From positions 1-23,370 of the forward strand of contig JAAVIG010000172.1 in the NCBI GenBank assembly GCA_014796735.1: DNA of 23,370 bases, given 5' to 3'. Within the stretch, counting starts at the first letter, position 1; the number at the start of each line of letters is the position of its first letter. The translations under genes were made by a program, and so were the position numbers. Source of the DNA: Oscillospiraceae bacterium. GTDB taxonomy: Bacteria; Bacillota; Clostridia; Oscillospirales; Ruminococcaceae. Shown piece after piece: positions 1-9,209 of the stretch. Under the pieces are notes generated by a model. It saw only the letters and a list, made by a program, of their open reading frames with translations. It was not told the origin of the DNA and did not search any database.

Positions 1-69
1 CGCAATAATTCTATGGAGAAAGAAACTTACCTTTAGCACTACGCAATATAGGGGGGTAAGGAAAGGATT

Positions 70-234
70 CTTAAGGTGAAACCTAAGGGGGGAGAGTGGG
101 GCAATGAGTTTCACCGAATTTTTAGTATATCTTAATATAAACGCACTTATTATAAAGCCTGCACTTTTTTCTTAAATGAATACACGTAAGGTGAAGCTTA
201 TTGCACCTTCGCCCCCCTTTGGTGTCACCTTAAG
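70..234. repeat. Candidate miniature inverted-repeat element
   Basis: The left end (70-96) and the reverse complement of the right end (208-234) share 23 of 27 bases, built around TTAAGGTGA-N-ACC-N-AAGGGGGG. The ends face each other as terminal inverted repeats around about 110 bp. Inside, AAGGTGAA recurs at 188-195 and forms a small hairpin with CACCTT (204-209), and GGTGAAAC (75-82) pairs with GTTTCACC (108-115). I see no open reading frame worth calling. This could be a MITE-like element, or an array of binding sites for one regulator. No clear target-site duplication is visible. Confidence 0.45.
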
Positions 235-416
235 CCCCGCGCGGGAGCGCAAACTGCACTCGCTTTCCGAGTAAAAGAACACCACATAAAACGCAGCTTA
301 AAAAAACCGTTTTACAACGCTTTCCGAAAAGCACCCACACATTCCAAAACGCAGTTTTAAAAAGCCCAACGCAGTTGAAAAAGGCACTCCGCCGCCTGAG
401 GACACCCCCCATTTTT
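235..416. other. Intergenic region downstream of the GH2 gene
   Basis: There is no convincing gene here. Three short copies of (A/C)AACGCAG(T/C)T, two of them small palindromes, lie at about 288-300, 346-358 and 367-377, and CGCTTTCCGA occurs at 261-270 and 318-327. On the minus strand, AGGC (394-397) can pair with GCCT (382-385) followed by TTTT. This is a weak candidate terminator for the GH2 operon. The open frame over 230-469 is an out-of-frame run into the GH2 gene and has no family resemblance. Confidence 0.4.
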
Positions 417-3400
417 TTATTCAAACCTAAACCAATCAAAATCAAAATCCGACCCCGGCATAAACACAAATGAAAGCTCGCTCACCTCACCGCATATCCT
501 GTCAAGCTCAAACACTCTTTCTTCATACTCCCCGCACTGCTCAAACTCCGCAAGCTGTGTTATCTGATTTCCGCCCTTGGGGGTATAACGTATCTGAATG
601 GGGTTAACAGGATTAGGCGTCTTGCCTCTTACGGTAATTTTATTAACTCCCGCCTCTCCGAAGTCAAGCTCCTTAAACACAATAACCACATTGTTTCCGA
701 TCTTCTCGACCCTGTTTTCGCTTATAACGAAATCATCGCCGTAAATACCGTCGTATTCGGCACTTTGCAGCTTAGCCCTTGAGCGGTCAAGCCTTTCAAA
801 CTCAAAACCGCCGAAAATGCAGTTTTCGGAAATAACAAAGGAAACCGAAACTATTCCCTTTAAGCGTTTGGACAAAGTAAATTCCGCGGGCATAAATCTG
901 TCCCAGCCGCCGTTGGGCTCAAAATGCAGTGTATCTATCAAAACAGGCTCTGTCTCCGCCTTGTCGGGATTACCCTGCCAAAGCTCGATCTTTAACGCGT
1001 TCCCTCTGGAGTTGCCCACATAAAGAGTAAGCCTGTCGCTGCCGTAGCTTCCGAAATCGATATTGTCAAAGCCGATAACGGTTCTTTCGTTAATGCCCGA
1101 GATAGCGCCCTTGTCCACAACGGAGGGCGTAAGGTTGGAGAAGCTCCAGAGAGAAGCGGAAACAAAGCTGTAAGGATCTGTAAGCGCGTCGCCCAATCCC
1201 TCGGCGGTAAAATACAGATCGCTTATAATTTCGGGGTGATCCTTGCCGTTGCAGCACATCGCCCTGAGGATAAAGCTGCCGTCCCCTTTGGCGGTAACCA
1301 ACGCCTTATCGCCCTTCTGTACAACATCGGCAATGGGACTTTGAATACCGTTTTCCAGAACGCACTTCCATGTAATATCCTTAAAGCTTGCGTTTTCAGG
1401 CAATATTTTCGCGCTTATTTCCGCGGAGGGATTTTCCTTGTTCAAAGCAAGCCTGTTGGAGGCAAGCTCTATCTTTCTTGCGGAAACGCTCTTATCCTCG
1501 GGCTGAATGTAAACGGGGAAACACTTATGCGGAGCGGAAACACCCTCCTTAACCTCGCAGGGAACCGCAGTCAGTACAAGCCTTGCGGTGGGAAGCCCCT
1601 CGGAGGACACCGCAATGTTAATATCGCCGCTTTCAAGAGTAGCTCCGACTATTGCCGTTATCATGCCGCTGAACAAGCGCTTGCTGTTTCCCTTATAGCT
1701 GTCGTAGTCGGTGGAGTCGCCGCTGTCCAAGCCCACAAGCCGTCCCGCGCCGCCGACCTCTATCTTTATCCTGTTTCTTGCGTTGGCAACGGGCTCGCCA
1801 TTTTCGTCCACCGCGCTTATCCTTAAGAAGATAAGATCATGACCGTCCGCTTTAAGAGAGGTTTTCTCGGGAGTAATGATCAGCTCGGCCGCTTCCCCAA
1901 ATGAAGCGCGTCTGTCAAAGGCGGCTTCCGAGCCGTCCTTGCTGTAAGCTCTCGCCACCAATTCGCCCTTGGTATATTTAAGCTTCCAGCTTCCGTAAAG
2001 CTTCTTTCCGTGCTCTAAATCTATATGCTGCCTGCCCAGGGATTCACCGTTGAAGAACAGCTCCACGTCCTCCAAATTGGAGTAGGTCTTTACCTCTACC
2101 TCCTGACCCTCGTTAAAGTCCCAAGCGGGAAGAATATGAACAAAGGGATCCTTTTTGCCGTCCGTCCATACCGCGCGGTAGAAGTAATAGGCGTCCTTGA
2201 ACAGGCCCGCGGTATCTACCATTCCGAAATAGGAGTTCTTGGTGCTGTAAGGAGTAGGCTCGCCGATATAGTCAAAGCCCGTCCATACGAACTGACCGCC
2301 GCAGAAATCGCAGTCTCTGTCCATTATCCACGCCTTGTCCATAGGCTTGCCCCAGCCTACGCAGCTGTTGCCCATATCACTGCACTGCAAATCGTCGTGA
2401 GTTAAAATTTCGGCGGAAGCGGGCATGTGATAAACTCCTCTCGAACGCACTGCGGAGGAAGTCTCGCTGCCGTAAATGAACCAGTCGGGGTGCTTCCGGT
2501 GGTGCTCGTCATACAGCTGCTCCGTATAGTTGTAAGCACCCTGCTTCAAATAATCCGCCACCTTCTGAGCGTTTTCCCACATCATAAAGTTGGAGGCTAT
2601 AGTGCATATTGCGTTGCCCTTGGGGTCATGCTCCAGCACTGCTTCCTTGAGCATTTTAGCCACCTCAAGACCTCTCGGTGAATTGGTATCCCCTATTTCG
2701 TTGCCGATAGACCACATCACAACGGCGGGACTGTTTCTGTCGCGCCTTACCCAAGACGCAATGTCGGTTTTGTACCAATCGTTAAAAAATCTCGCGTAGT
2801 CAAATTTGGTTTTTGGGTTTTCCCACATGTCAAAGCACTCGGTATCCATCAAAATACCCATTTCATTGCACATTCTCACCAATTCTCTTGCGGGCATATT
2901 GTGGCTGGTTCTTATCGCGTTAACTCCGAAGCCCTTTAATATTTCAAGCTGTCTTCTTAACGCCGTCTCGTTCATAGCCGAGCCTAACGCGCCTAAATCG
3001 TGGTGCATGCATACGCCGTGCATTTTTTCTTTTCGTCCGTTGATGATAAAGCCCCTTTGAGGGTCAAATTCGGTGGTGCGGAAGCCGAAAATGTTTTCCT
3101 GTATGTCGGCGATCTCCCCGCCGCTGTACAAGGTGCTTTTAAGCGTGTACAAATTACCCTTGTAAATATCCCATAAAACAGGATTTTTTATCTCTATGAC
3201 GCATGACAAGCCCTCGGAAGTCCCGATCTCCTTACCGTCGGGGGCAGTGATCGAGTGAACAAGCTTATCTCCGCCCGTCTTTTCGGCTTCAATATATACT
3301 TTCCAAGCATCGCCCTCCAAACGGGGAGAAATATAAACGCCGTCGTTTTCAATATATGCTTTGTTCCTGAGCCTTAAATAAACGCTTCTGTAAATACCCG

Positions 3401-3797
3401 CGCCGCTGTACCAGCGGGAGTTGGGAGATTTATACCTCGCAACAACGTGAACGGTGTTTTCTCCCGGGGAAAGAAAATCGGTAATGTCGAAGCAAAAGCT
3501 TGAATAGCCGTATTTCCAGTCTCCAACGGCTTTTTTGTTGACATAAACGGTGCTGTCCATATAAACGCCGTCAAAGCCCACAAACACTTTGCCGCTTAAC
3601 ATCTCTTCCGTAACGTTAAAATGTTTTCTGTACCAGCCGTCCCCGCTTCTGTAAAGATCGCGGGTGTCGCCTATCAGCCAGTCGTGAGGCACTTCAACGT
3701 CGGTGAAGCTTTCCCCGTCAACGTTTTCGATTGACAGCGCGTCGTTTTCGGCAAGACAAAACTGCCAATTGTCATTCCATAATAAGTCTTTGAACAT
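417..3797 (-). CDS. Glycoside hydrolase family 2, beta-galactosidase type
   Basis: A GH2 retaining glycosidase, most like beta-galactosidases of the DUF4982-containing kind, that would cleave beta-linked galactose (possibly another sugar) from oligosaccharides in the cytoplasm. Order seen: N-terminal jelly-roll sugar-binding domain (about 1-170), immunoglobulin-like domain (about 170-250), TIM barrel (about 250-560) with acid/base Glu367 in SIGNEIGD and nucleophile Glu445 in YGSETSS, DUF4982-like segment (about 575-640), GH2 C-terminal domain (about 655-750), a Big-like domain (about 775-880), and two similar beta-sandwich repeats resembling carbohydrate-binding modules (about 890-1005 and 1010-1126). 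There is no signal peptide. At 1126 residues it is longer than a minimal GH2 enzyme because of the C-terminal modules. It is last in the nadE-GH95-SLOG-GH2 series, 23 bp after the SLOG gene, with GAAAGGG before the ATG. The GH2 call is firm; substrate is inferred. Confidence 0.93.
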   Translation of the reverse strand: MFKDLLWNDNWQFCLAENDALSIENVDGESFTDVEVPHDWLIGDTRDLYRSGDGWYRKHFNVTEEMLSGKVFVGFDGVYMDSTVYVNKKAVGDWKYGYSSFCFDITDFLSPGENTVHVVARYKSPNSRWYSGAGIYRSVYLRLRNKAYIENDGVYISPRLEGDAWKVYIEAEKTGGDKLVHSITAPDGKEIGTSEGLSCVIEIKNPVLWDIYKGNLYTLKSTLYSGGEIADIQENIFGFRTTEFDPQRGFIINGRKEKMHGVCMHHDLGALGSAMNETALRRQLEILKGFGVNAIRTSHNMPARELVRMCNEMGILMDTECFDMWENPKTKFDYARFFNDWYKTDIASWVRRDRNSPAVVMWSIGNEIGDTNSPRGLEVAKMLKEAVLEHDPKGNAICTIASNFMMWENAQKVADYLKQGAYNYTEQLYDEHHRKHPDWFIYGSETSSAVRSRGVYHMPASAEILTHDDLQCSDMGNSCVGWGKPMDKAWIMDRDCDFCGGQFVWTGFDYIGEPTPYSTKNSYFGMVDTAGLFKDAYYFYRAVWTDGKKDPFVHILPAWDFNEGQEVEVKTYSNLEDVELFFNGESLGRQHIDLEHGKKLYGSWKLKYTKGELVARAYSKDGSEAAFDRRASFGEAAELIITPEKTSLKADGHDLIFLRISAVDENGEPVANARNRIKIEVGGAGRLVGLDSGDSTDYDSYKGNSKRLFSGMITAIVGATLESGDINIAVSSEGLPTARLVLTAVPCEVKEGVSAPHKCFPVYIQPEDKSVSARKIELASNRLALNKENPSAEISAKILPENASFKDITWKCVLENGIQSPIADVVQKGDKALVTAKGDGSFILRAMCCNGKDHPEIISDLYFTAEGLGDALTDPYSFVSASLWSFSNLTPSVVDKGAISGINERTVIGFDNIDFGSYGSDRLTLYVGNSRGNALKIELWQGNPDKAETEPVLIDTLHFEPNGGWDRFMPAEFTLSKRLKGIVSVSFVISENCIFGGFEFERLDRSRAKLQSAEYDGIYGDDFVISENRVEKIGNNVVIVFKELDFGEAGVNKITVRGKTPNPVNPIQIRYTPKGGNQITQLAEFEQCGEYEERVFELDRICGEVSELSFVFMPGSDFDFDWFRFE

Positions 3798-3820
3798 AAT
3801 TTTCCCTTTCTTGTTTATAA

Positions 3821-4492
3821 TTATTTCAGCTCAGCGTAATCATCGTCGTCCTCGTACATTAAATTAAGCTGCCCCTCAGCATCGGCTTTCCTGCTGAACA
3901 ATTCCACTCTCGTACCGCTGTCGGGTCTGAACGAGACAATTTTTCTTTTTAACCCTTTGGCGTACTCCAAGGTATTTTTCGTTCCCCCCGCCTTTCCGTC
4001 GTATACCGCGATAAGCACCGCCGAGGTGTCCACCATATACTTGTTTCTTTCCTGCATACAGCCCGAGTAATATGGACGGTCGGAAACATAAAAGGCGGAG
4101 GTGTCGTCCGCGAGTATTTTTTCAAGGTGTTCTATCTCGATCGGATTCCAGTTTCGGAAATGATCGTGACAGGGAAGACAGATAATGCTCATAACATTTT
4201 TTGCCGATTTTCCGTACTCCCTTTTAAGCTGCAATATCACGTCCGCCGCCATTAAATCGCTGCCCATAGCGCCCCCCGTAAGAAAATACCTGAAGCCTTT
4301 CCGAAAAAGCTTGTCGTATTCCGAATACAAGGCGTACTTAAGCCTTTTTGCCTGCTCACATTCAAAATCGTAGCCGAAAGGAAGCTTTTCGGGACGGTAG
4401 CCCGTAAATGCCACCGAGTGCAAAAAATCCTCTTTGGTAACGGGAGAAACATTCTTGTTTTTTATTCTTTCAAGACGCTCATACAAATTCAA
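3821..4492 (-). CDS. YpsA/DUF1273-like SLOG family protein
   Basis: A 223-residue protein of the SLOG superfamily, closest in pattern to YpsA/DUF1273. Signature features are VAFTGYRPEKLPFG at residues 27-40 and a glycine-rich loop, FLTGGAMGSDLMAAD, near residues 70-84. Further on come PCHDHFRNW, a QERN segment and a C-terminal GGTKNTLEYA strand-helix typical of the Rossmann-like nucleotide-binding fold. SLOG proteins are thought to bind or cleave nucleotide-derived ligands; YpsA has been linked to cell division in some Firmicutes. No specific reaction can be read from the sequence. The start is taken as TTG at 4492, since GGGGGAG lies 9 nt upstream and no ATG lies in frame nearby; an ATG at 4482 is out of frame. 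It overlaps the GH95 end by 14 bp, so translation is probably coupled to that sugar-enzyme gene. Confidence 0.85.
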   Translation of the reverse strand: MNLYERLERIKNKNVSPVTKEDFLHSVAFTGYRPEKLPFGYDFECEQAKRLKYALYSEYDKLFRKGFRYFLTGGAMGSDLMAADVILQLKREYGKSAKNVMSIICLPCHDHFRNWNPIEIEHLEKILADDTSAFYVSDRPYYSGCMQERNKYMVDTSAVLIAVYDGKAGGTKNTLEYAKGLKRKIVSFRPDSGTRVELFSRKADAEGQLNLMYEDDDDYAELK

Positions 4493-6815
4493 GCTTATAT
4501 TCTCCCCCCTTTACCGTTTCAAATTCGGTGATACCGTTCTCTTTTTTAAAATCAACGGTCTTTCCGTTTAAGGTCACTTTTTTGGGTTCGCACTTTATTT
4601 TAATCCGTCCGCCCAAATCTGACCTTATGACAAGGGAAACAAGCCTGCCCTTTTCCCACCTTCCGCTTAACACAAAGCCGTTCCTTGCGCAAAGTCCCTC
4701 AAATTCGCCCTCGCTCCAGCATTGCGGCACGGAAGCCAAGGGATTTATATAACCCTCATGGCTTTGCAAAAGCATTTCCGCTATCCCCGCGCTGCCGCCG
4801 AAATTGCCGTCCAACTGAAAAGGAGGGTGGAAGTCAAAAAGGTTGACAAAGGTGCAGTCGCTTAAAAGTCCGCTCATTATCTTATAGGCTCTTTCTCCGT
4901 CCCCTGTCCTTGCCCACAGATTCAGCTTGTAGGCTCTTGCCCAGCCCGTTGATTCGTCGCCTCTGTCGTTCATGGTGTTTATTGCGGCTTTCATCAGCTC
5001 CGGGGTCAGAGAGGTAATGGCTTTGCCCGGATATAAGCCCATAAGGTGGCTTATATGACGGTGATTTTTCTGTACCTTGGAAAAGTCGAAGTCCTCGTTA
5101 TCCTCCTCGTACCATTCCTTTAAAAGCCCCTTTTTGCTTACCCCGAAGGGCTTCAGCTTCTTTACGTCTTCCTTTATTTTTGCTCTTAGCTCTCCGTCTC
5201 TGTCCAAAATCTCGCTTGCCTTGATAAAATCATTGTAAAGCTGCTCTATCAGAGACTGCTCGTAGGTGTTGCCCACGGTTACGGGGCCGTGCTCGGGGGA
5301 GTAGGTGGGAGTTGAAACAAGCCTGTCCTGCTTATCGTCGTAAATCAACCACTGACTGTAAAACTTAACGCTTTCAAGCATAATGGGATAAATTCTTTTT
5401 TCAAGATATTCCTTATCGCCCGTAAACTCGTAATGCTCCCAGATGTTCTGCATAAGCCATGCAACGGCGGCAGTTGACCAGCCCCAATAAAAATCCCAGC
5501 CGGGAGCAGTCCAGCCGAAGGGGTTTACCGCGGTGTGGGCTGTCCAGCCGTTTTCGGGGCTGTTTTCGTCCGATACTATCCCGAAATATTCCTTTGCGGT
5601 AACTCTTCCCGCAGGACGCATATCGTCAAGGAAATCCACCAGCGATACAGCCGTTTCCGCAAGATTGGTGTTGTACGCACCCCAGTAGTTCATCTGCAAA
5701 TTTACGTTGATATGATAGTCGCAGTTCCACGGCGGGCAGTTGCTTTCGTTCCACACGCCCTGCAAATTGGCGGGCAGCGTACCCTCCCGTGAGCTTGAGA
5801 TCAGCATATAGCGTCCGAACTGGAAGTACAGCTCCTCAAGCATGGACTTCATTTTCACATCGCCGTTTCTGTACCCCTTAACAAGCTCGTCGGCAGGCAA
5901 AGGCTCTCCGCTTACATTGTTAAGGCATAGCTTACAGCGTTCAAACAAAGGGACGTAGTCCTCCTCATGCTCCTTATAAAGCCTATCATAACCTATTGAC
6001 GCCGCCTTGTCAAGTCTTTTTTTAACGGGCTCAGCGGGGGCTGTTCCGTTTCTGTATTTATCCTCGAATTTTGGGCTGTAATCGGTGGAAGCGGTAAGGT
6101 AAATAACCGCATGGGAAGCGTTTGAAATTTCAAGAATATCCGAATTACCTTTGATCTCTCCGTCGGATTCCGCTCGGAATTCGGCGGCATACCTCATTTT
6201 GTTTTCCTGTATCTCGCCGCTGTATTTTAAGGCGTTGTTCGCCGCTTCGACTTTTCCGCCCCACTGTATCTCACCTAAAGAGATTCTGACGTTCAAGGCT
6301 TTTTCCTCACTTGCGGAAAGCCTGATGCATATTACGTTTGAGGGATAATTTGCAAAGGCTTCGCGGGTATATTTGACACCGTTAACGGTAAATTCCGCCG
6401 TAAACAAAGCCTTGTCCATGTCAAGCCTGCGTATGTAATCGGAGACCCTGCTTTCGTCAACGTCCTGTTCCAGATACAAATTACACAAAAGCTGATAAGC
6501 CCCCGAGCCGCGGTCTCCGCCCGTAAGCTTGGGCAGCAGCTCCAGCGCTTCATTGTACCTGCCCTCATAAAGCAGCCCTTGAACCTCTTTTACGTAAGGA
6601 TAGCTGTCGGGCTTGTTTCCGCCGTTATATTCGGGGAAATATTCCGAGGGGCCCCCCGTCCACAAGGTTTTTTCATTCAGCACTATTTTTTCTTTTTTAA
6701 TACCGCCGAAAAAGCTTGCGCCCATATAGGCGTTGCCGATGGGCTGACACTCCTGCTCCCATTTTGTAAAATCGCCGGGAGAGGTGAATTTGATTACGTT
6801 GTTTAAAGTGTTCAT
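4479..6815 (-). CDS. GH95 alpha-L-fucosidase
   Basis: A 778-residue inverting glycosidase of family GH95, which removes alpha-1,2-linked (in some members other) fucose or related L-galactose. Evidence: the N-terminal beta-sandwich with LWTGGPSEYFPEYNGG, then an (alpha/alpha)6 barrel. The residues matching the family's catalytic set are Asn370 and Asn372 in NVNLQMNYWG, Glu508 in YSPEHGP (general acid) and Asp669 in FQLDGNFGG. A C-terminal beta domain follows. There is no signal peptide, so it acts on imported oligosaccharides. It starts 45 bp after nadE with an AAAGG site; a 10-bp perfect palindrome, GATTGCAATC, at 6833-6842 just upstream could be a regulator site. Its stop lies inside the SLOG gene. 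With the GH2 gene it suggests use of fucosylated host or plant glycans. Length matches the family. Confidence 0.95.
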   Translation of the reverse strand: MNTLNNVIKFTSPGDFTKWEQECQPIGNAYMGASFFGGIKKEKIVLNEKTLWTGGPSEYFPEYNGGNKPDSYPYVKEVQGLLYEGRYNEALELLPKLTGGDRGSGAYQLLCNLYLEQDVDESRVSDYIRRLDMDKALFTAEFTVNGVKYTREAFANYPSNVICIRLSASEEKALNVRISLGEIQWGGKVEAANNALKYSGEIQENKMRYAAEFRAESDGEIKGNSDILEISNASHAVIYLTASTDYSPKFEDKYRNGTAPAEPVKKRLDKAASIGYDRLYKEHEEDYVPLFERCKLCLNNVSGEPLPADELVKGYRNGDVKMKSMLEELYFQFGRYMLISSSREGTLPANLQGVWNESNCPPWNCDYHINVNLQMNYWGAYNTNLAETAVSLVDFLDDMRPAGRVTAKEYFGIVSDENSPENGWTAHTAVNPFGWTAPGWDFYWGWSTAAVAWLMQNIWEHYEFTGDKEYLEKRIYPIMLESVKFYSQWLIYDDKQDRLVSTPTYSPEHGPVTVGNTYEQSLIEQLYNDFIKASEILDRDGELRAKIKEDVKKLKPFGVSKKGLLKEWYEEDNEDFDFSKVQKNHRHISHLMGLYPGKAITSLTPELMKAAINTMNDRGDESTGWARAYKLNLWARTGDGERAYKIMSGLLSDCTFVNLFDFHPPFQLDGNFGGSAGIAEMLLQSHEGYINPLASVPQCWSEGEFEGLCARNGFVLSGRWEKGRLVSLVIRSDLGGRIKIKCEPKKVTLNGKTVDFKKENGITEFETVKGGEYKLEFV

Positions 6816-6860
6816 AATTATGACCTTTCTTTGATTGCAATCGTTTATTGTAAATATTCC

Positions 6861-8726
6861 CTATATCTCTATCTCTTCAAGCTCCCTGCTCCAAACATTC
6901 CTTACCGCGTCCGACGGCATACGCCAATCCCCCCTCGGCGAAAGCGTAACCGACCCCACCTTCGGCGAATCGGGCAGACAAGAGCGTTTAAACTGTTGAG
7001 AGAAAAATCTCCTGTAAAAGTTTTTAAGCCACTTTAAAATGACCTCTTTTTCGTACTTATCCCCCAAAGCGTAAACTGCCACTCTGAATATCTTTTTAGG
7101 CGAAAATCCGCGGCGCACCGCATAGTACAAAAAGAAATCGTGAAGCTCATATGGCCCCACTAAGTCCTCGGTTATCTGACTGATCTTTCCGTCCTCGGCG
7201 GGAAGCAGCTCGGGACTTACGGGAGTGTCCAAAATATCGTAAAGAGTCCGTCTTAATTCCTCGCTGTCGCAGGTGTCTCCGAAAAATCTCACTATATGCC
7301 GCACCAAGGTTTTGGGAACGCCGCCGTTAACGCCGTACATTGACATATGGTCTCCGTTGTAGGTAGCCCAGCCGAGAGCCAACTCCGATAAATCCCCCGT
7401 CCCTACCACAAGACCGTTTGTTTCGTTGGCAATGTCCATAAGCACAAGAGTTCTTTCTCTTGCCTGTCCGTTTTCGTAAACCACGTTGCGGTTTTCGGGG
7501 TCATGCCCTATATCCTCAAAGTGCTGCAAAACCGATTTTGTGATATTTACCTCTCTGAGAGTAACGCCAAGGGATTCACAGAGCTTAACGGCGTTTGACC
7601 TTGTTCTTTCGGTGGTGCCGAAGCAGGGCATAGTCACCGCGATAATGTCCTTTCTCGAACGCTTTGACATATCCATTGCCTTTACCGCCACAAGTAAAGC
7701 AAGGCAGCTGTCCAAGCCTCCCGATATTCCTATCACCAAGCTTTTTGACCCCGTATGCAGAACGCGCTTTTTAAGCCCGCTGCTCTGCATTAAAAGAATT
7801 TCTTCGCACCTCTGCGCTCTGTTGCCTTCGTCGGAGGGTACAAAGGGGGTTCCGCCTATATACCTTGTAAGCTTTGTTGCTTCAATATCCATATCGAATT
7901 CTATAACGTCAATATCACCGTAAGACGGAAAGACGGTATTTTTCCGTCGCTCGTAAGCAAGGCTGTACACATCTGTTTCCGTGGTTATAAGCCGATTTTC
8001 AAACAGCTTTGTTTCCGACAGCAAAACTCCGTTTTCGGCAATAAGATTGTGACCTGAAAAAACCAAGTCGGTGGTGCTTTCCCCATCTCCCGCGGAAGCG
8101 TAAACATAACCGCAGATCAGCCGTCCGCTTTGTCCGGTCACCAAGCTTCGGCGGTAGTCGGATTTTCCGATCATCTCATTGCTGGCGCTTAAATTCAGAA
8201 TTATTTCCGCGCCCCCCGCCGCAAGCTTTACCGACGGCGGCTCACAGACCCACAGATCCTCGCATATCTCTATACCGAAAGCAAACTCGGGCATTTGTCT
8301 GCATCTGAAAATAACGGGCGGTTCGTTAAACTCGGTGAAATTTCTTTTTTCATAAAACTCGTTGTAGTTGGGAAGATTTCTTTTGCCGACTATTCCCAAG
8401 GTTTCGCCTTTATATACTACCGCCGCGCCGTTTATCAGCTTTCCCTTTTTTATAACGGGAAGCCCCACGGCAAAAATTATATCCAAGCCCTTTGTTTCGT
8501 CCTTTATGATTTCAAGCTGCTCTTCCGCCGCATCGATAAGGGTTCTTTGCCCGAACAGGTCGCCGCAGGTGTAGCCCGTTACACACAGCTCGGGCAGCGC
8601 AAGCAGCTTAACACCCTGCTCCGCTGCTTCCTTTACGCAGCTTACAATGCTTTTTCCATTAAATTCAACATCTCCTACTCTTATTTCGGGGGTTGAAGCG
8701 CCTACCTTTATAAATCCGTCTTTCAT
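6861..8726 (-). CDS. nadE: Glutamine-dependent NAD+ synthetase
   Basis: Catalyses the last step of NAD+ synthesis, ATP-dependent amidation of nicotinate adenine dinucleotide, using ammonia released from glutamine. The N-terminal nitrilase-fold glutaminase domain (about 1-280) shows the full Glu-Lys-Cys triad: Glu46 in LALPELC, Lys115 in GKRNLPNY and Cys155 in GIEICEDLW. The C-terminal synthetase domain (about 300-600) has the SGGLDS pyrophosphatase loop in LVIGISGGLDSC, then GTGDLSELALGW and the family's YxxLDTPVSPELLP segment. At 621 residues it has the size of the fused clostridial type. The ATG at 8726 has an AAAGGA site and a TATAAT box about 30 nt upstream. It is the first gene of the minus-strand run; a functional link to the glycosidases is not evident and it may be only a neighbour. 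Confidence 0.97.
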   Translation of the reverse strand: MKDGFIKVGASTPEIRVGDVEFNGKSIVSCVKEAAEQGVKLLALPELCVTGYTCGDLFGQRTLIDAAEEQLEIIKDETKGLDIIFAVGLPVIKKGKLINGAAVVYKGETLGIVGKRNLPNYNEFYEKRNFTEFNEPPVIFRCRQMPEFAFGIEICEDLWVCEPPSVKLAAGGAEIILNLSASNEMIGKSDYRRSLVTGQSGRLICGYVYASAGDGESTTDLVFSGHNLIAENGVLLSETKLFENRLITTETDVYSLAYERRKNTVFPSYGDIDVIEFDMDIEATKLTRYIGGTPFVPSDEGNRAQRCEEILLMQSSGLKKRVLHTGSKSLVIGISGGLDSCLALLVAVKAMDMSKRSRKDIIAVTMPCFGTTERTRSNAVKLCESLGVTLREVNITKSVLQHFEDIGHDPENRNVVYENGQARERTLVLMDIANETNGLVVGTGDLSELALGWATYNGDHMSMYGVNGGVPKTLVRHIVRFFGDTCDSEELRRTLYDILDTPVSPELLPAEDGKISQITEDLVGPYELHDFFLYYAVRRGFSPKKIFRVAVYALGDKYEKEVILKWLKNFYRRFFSQQFKRSCLPDSPKVGSVTLSPRGDWRMPSDAVRNVWSRELEEIEI

Positions 8727-8755
8727 TGGTTTTGTCCTTTCGGTATACTTTTCCT

Positions 8756-8761
8756 ATTATA
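8756..8761 (-). promoter_or_regulatory. -10 box upstream of nadE
   Basis: A perfect TATAAT on the minus strand lies about 30 nt before the nadE start. No good -35 hexamer sits at the usual spacing, so the promoter is only partly supported. Confidence 0.45.
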
Positions 8762-9111
8762 CTTTATTTTAGCATTTTTTCCTGAAAAAAGCAATATATA
8801 CAAAGAACGTTTTTGCTTTTTTACAGGGCTTGTTTTTAAAATTTGTCTTTGTTTCATATGCAAAAAATATTATATTCTTTGTATATATTGATTATTGTAT
8901 TTATTTGAAAGATAATATATAATTTAAACAGATAAAATTATACTTTGCTTTTAAAAACGGAGTTGTAAATAAAGCTATGAGCATTATTGAATTTATAAAA
9001 AAGCACAACATTAAAAGCATAATTATTCAGCTTGCCGTATTTGACAATTTCCTTTCTAAAATCTAATGTGATATTGTGAACGAAAAGATTTTCATTCTCA
9101 AGGAAAGGGAT
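8762..9111. other. AT-rich gap without a convincing gene
   Basis: This stretch is strongly AT-rich. An 89-codon minus-strand frame (8938-9207) and a 29-codon plus-strand frame starting ATGAGCATT at 8976 exist, but neither has a well-placed ribosome site or any recognisable domain. I see nothing else here. Confidence 0.4.
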
Positions 9112-9144
9112 AAAAAAACGACAACCTTCTGTCGAAAATTGTCG
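9112..9144 (-). terminator. Candidate rho-independent terminator
   Basis: Read on the minus strand, CGACAA pairs with TTGTCG across a 14-nt loop and is followed directly by seven T. It lies about 170 nt beyond the tRNA-Arg 3' end and probably ends that transcript, with the palindromic element in between. Confidence 0.5.
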
Positions 9145-9209
9145 ATTTTGTTGTGACATCGTTACCAAAAAGATTTTTTTAAAACAAACACAACGTAGGG
9201 GCAGCACGT

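Noticed and set aside
288..380. Three AACGCAGTT-type repeats as a CRISPR array
   Set aside because: The repeats are about 10 bp, unevenly spaced (roughly 58 and 21 bp) and there are no cas genes.
230..469. Minus-strand frame across the end of the GH2 gene
   Set aside because: It is a different frame over GH2 codons and low-complexity spacer, without protein-like features.
6833..6842. GATTGCAATC palindrome as a catabolite-control or LacI-type operator
   Set aside because: It is only 10 bp and does not match the cre pattern well; it is noted in the GH95 entry instead of being called.
8976..9065. Plus-strand 29-codon frame (MSIIEFIKKHN...)
   Set aside because: GGAG lies too far upstream (14 nt), it is antisense to another weak frame, and nothing supports translation.
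8938..9207. Minus-strand frame of 89 codons
   Set aside because: It lies in AT-rich spacer, covers a terminator-like hairpin, has no suitable ribosome site and matches no family I know.
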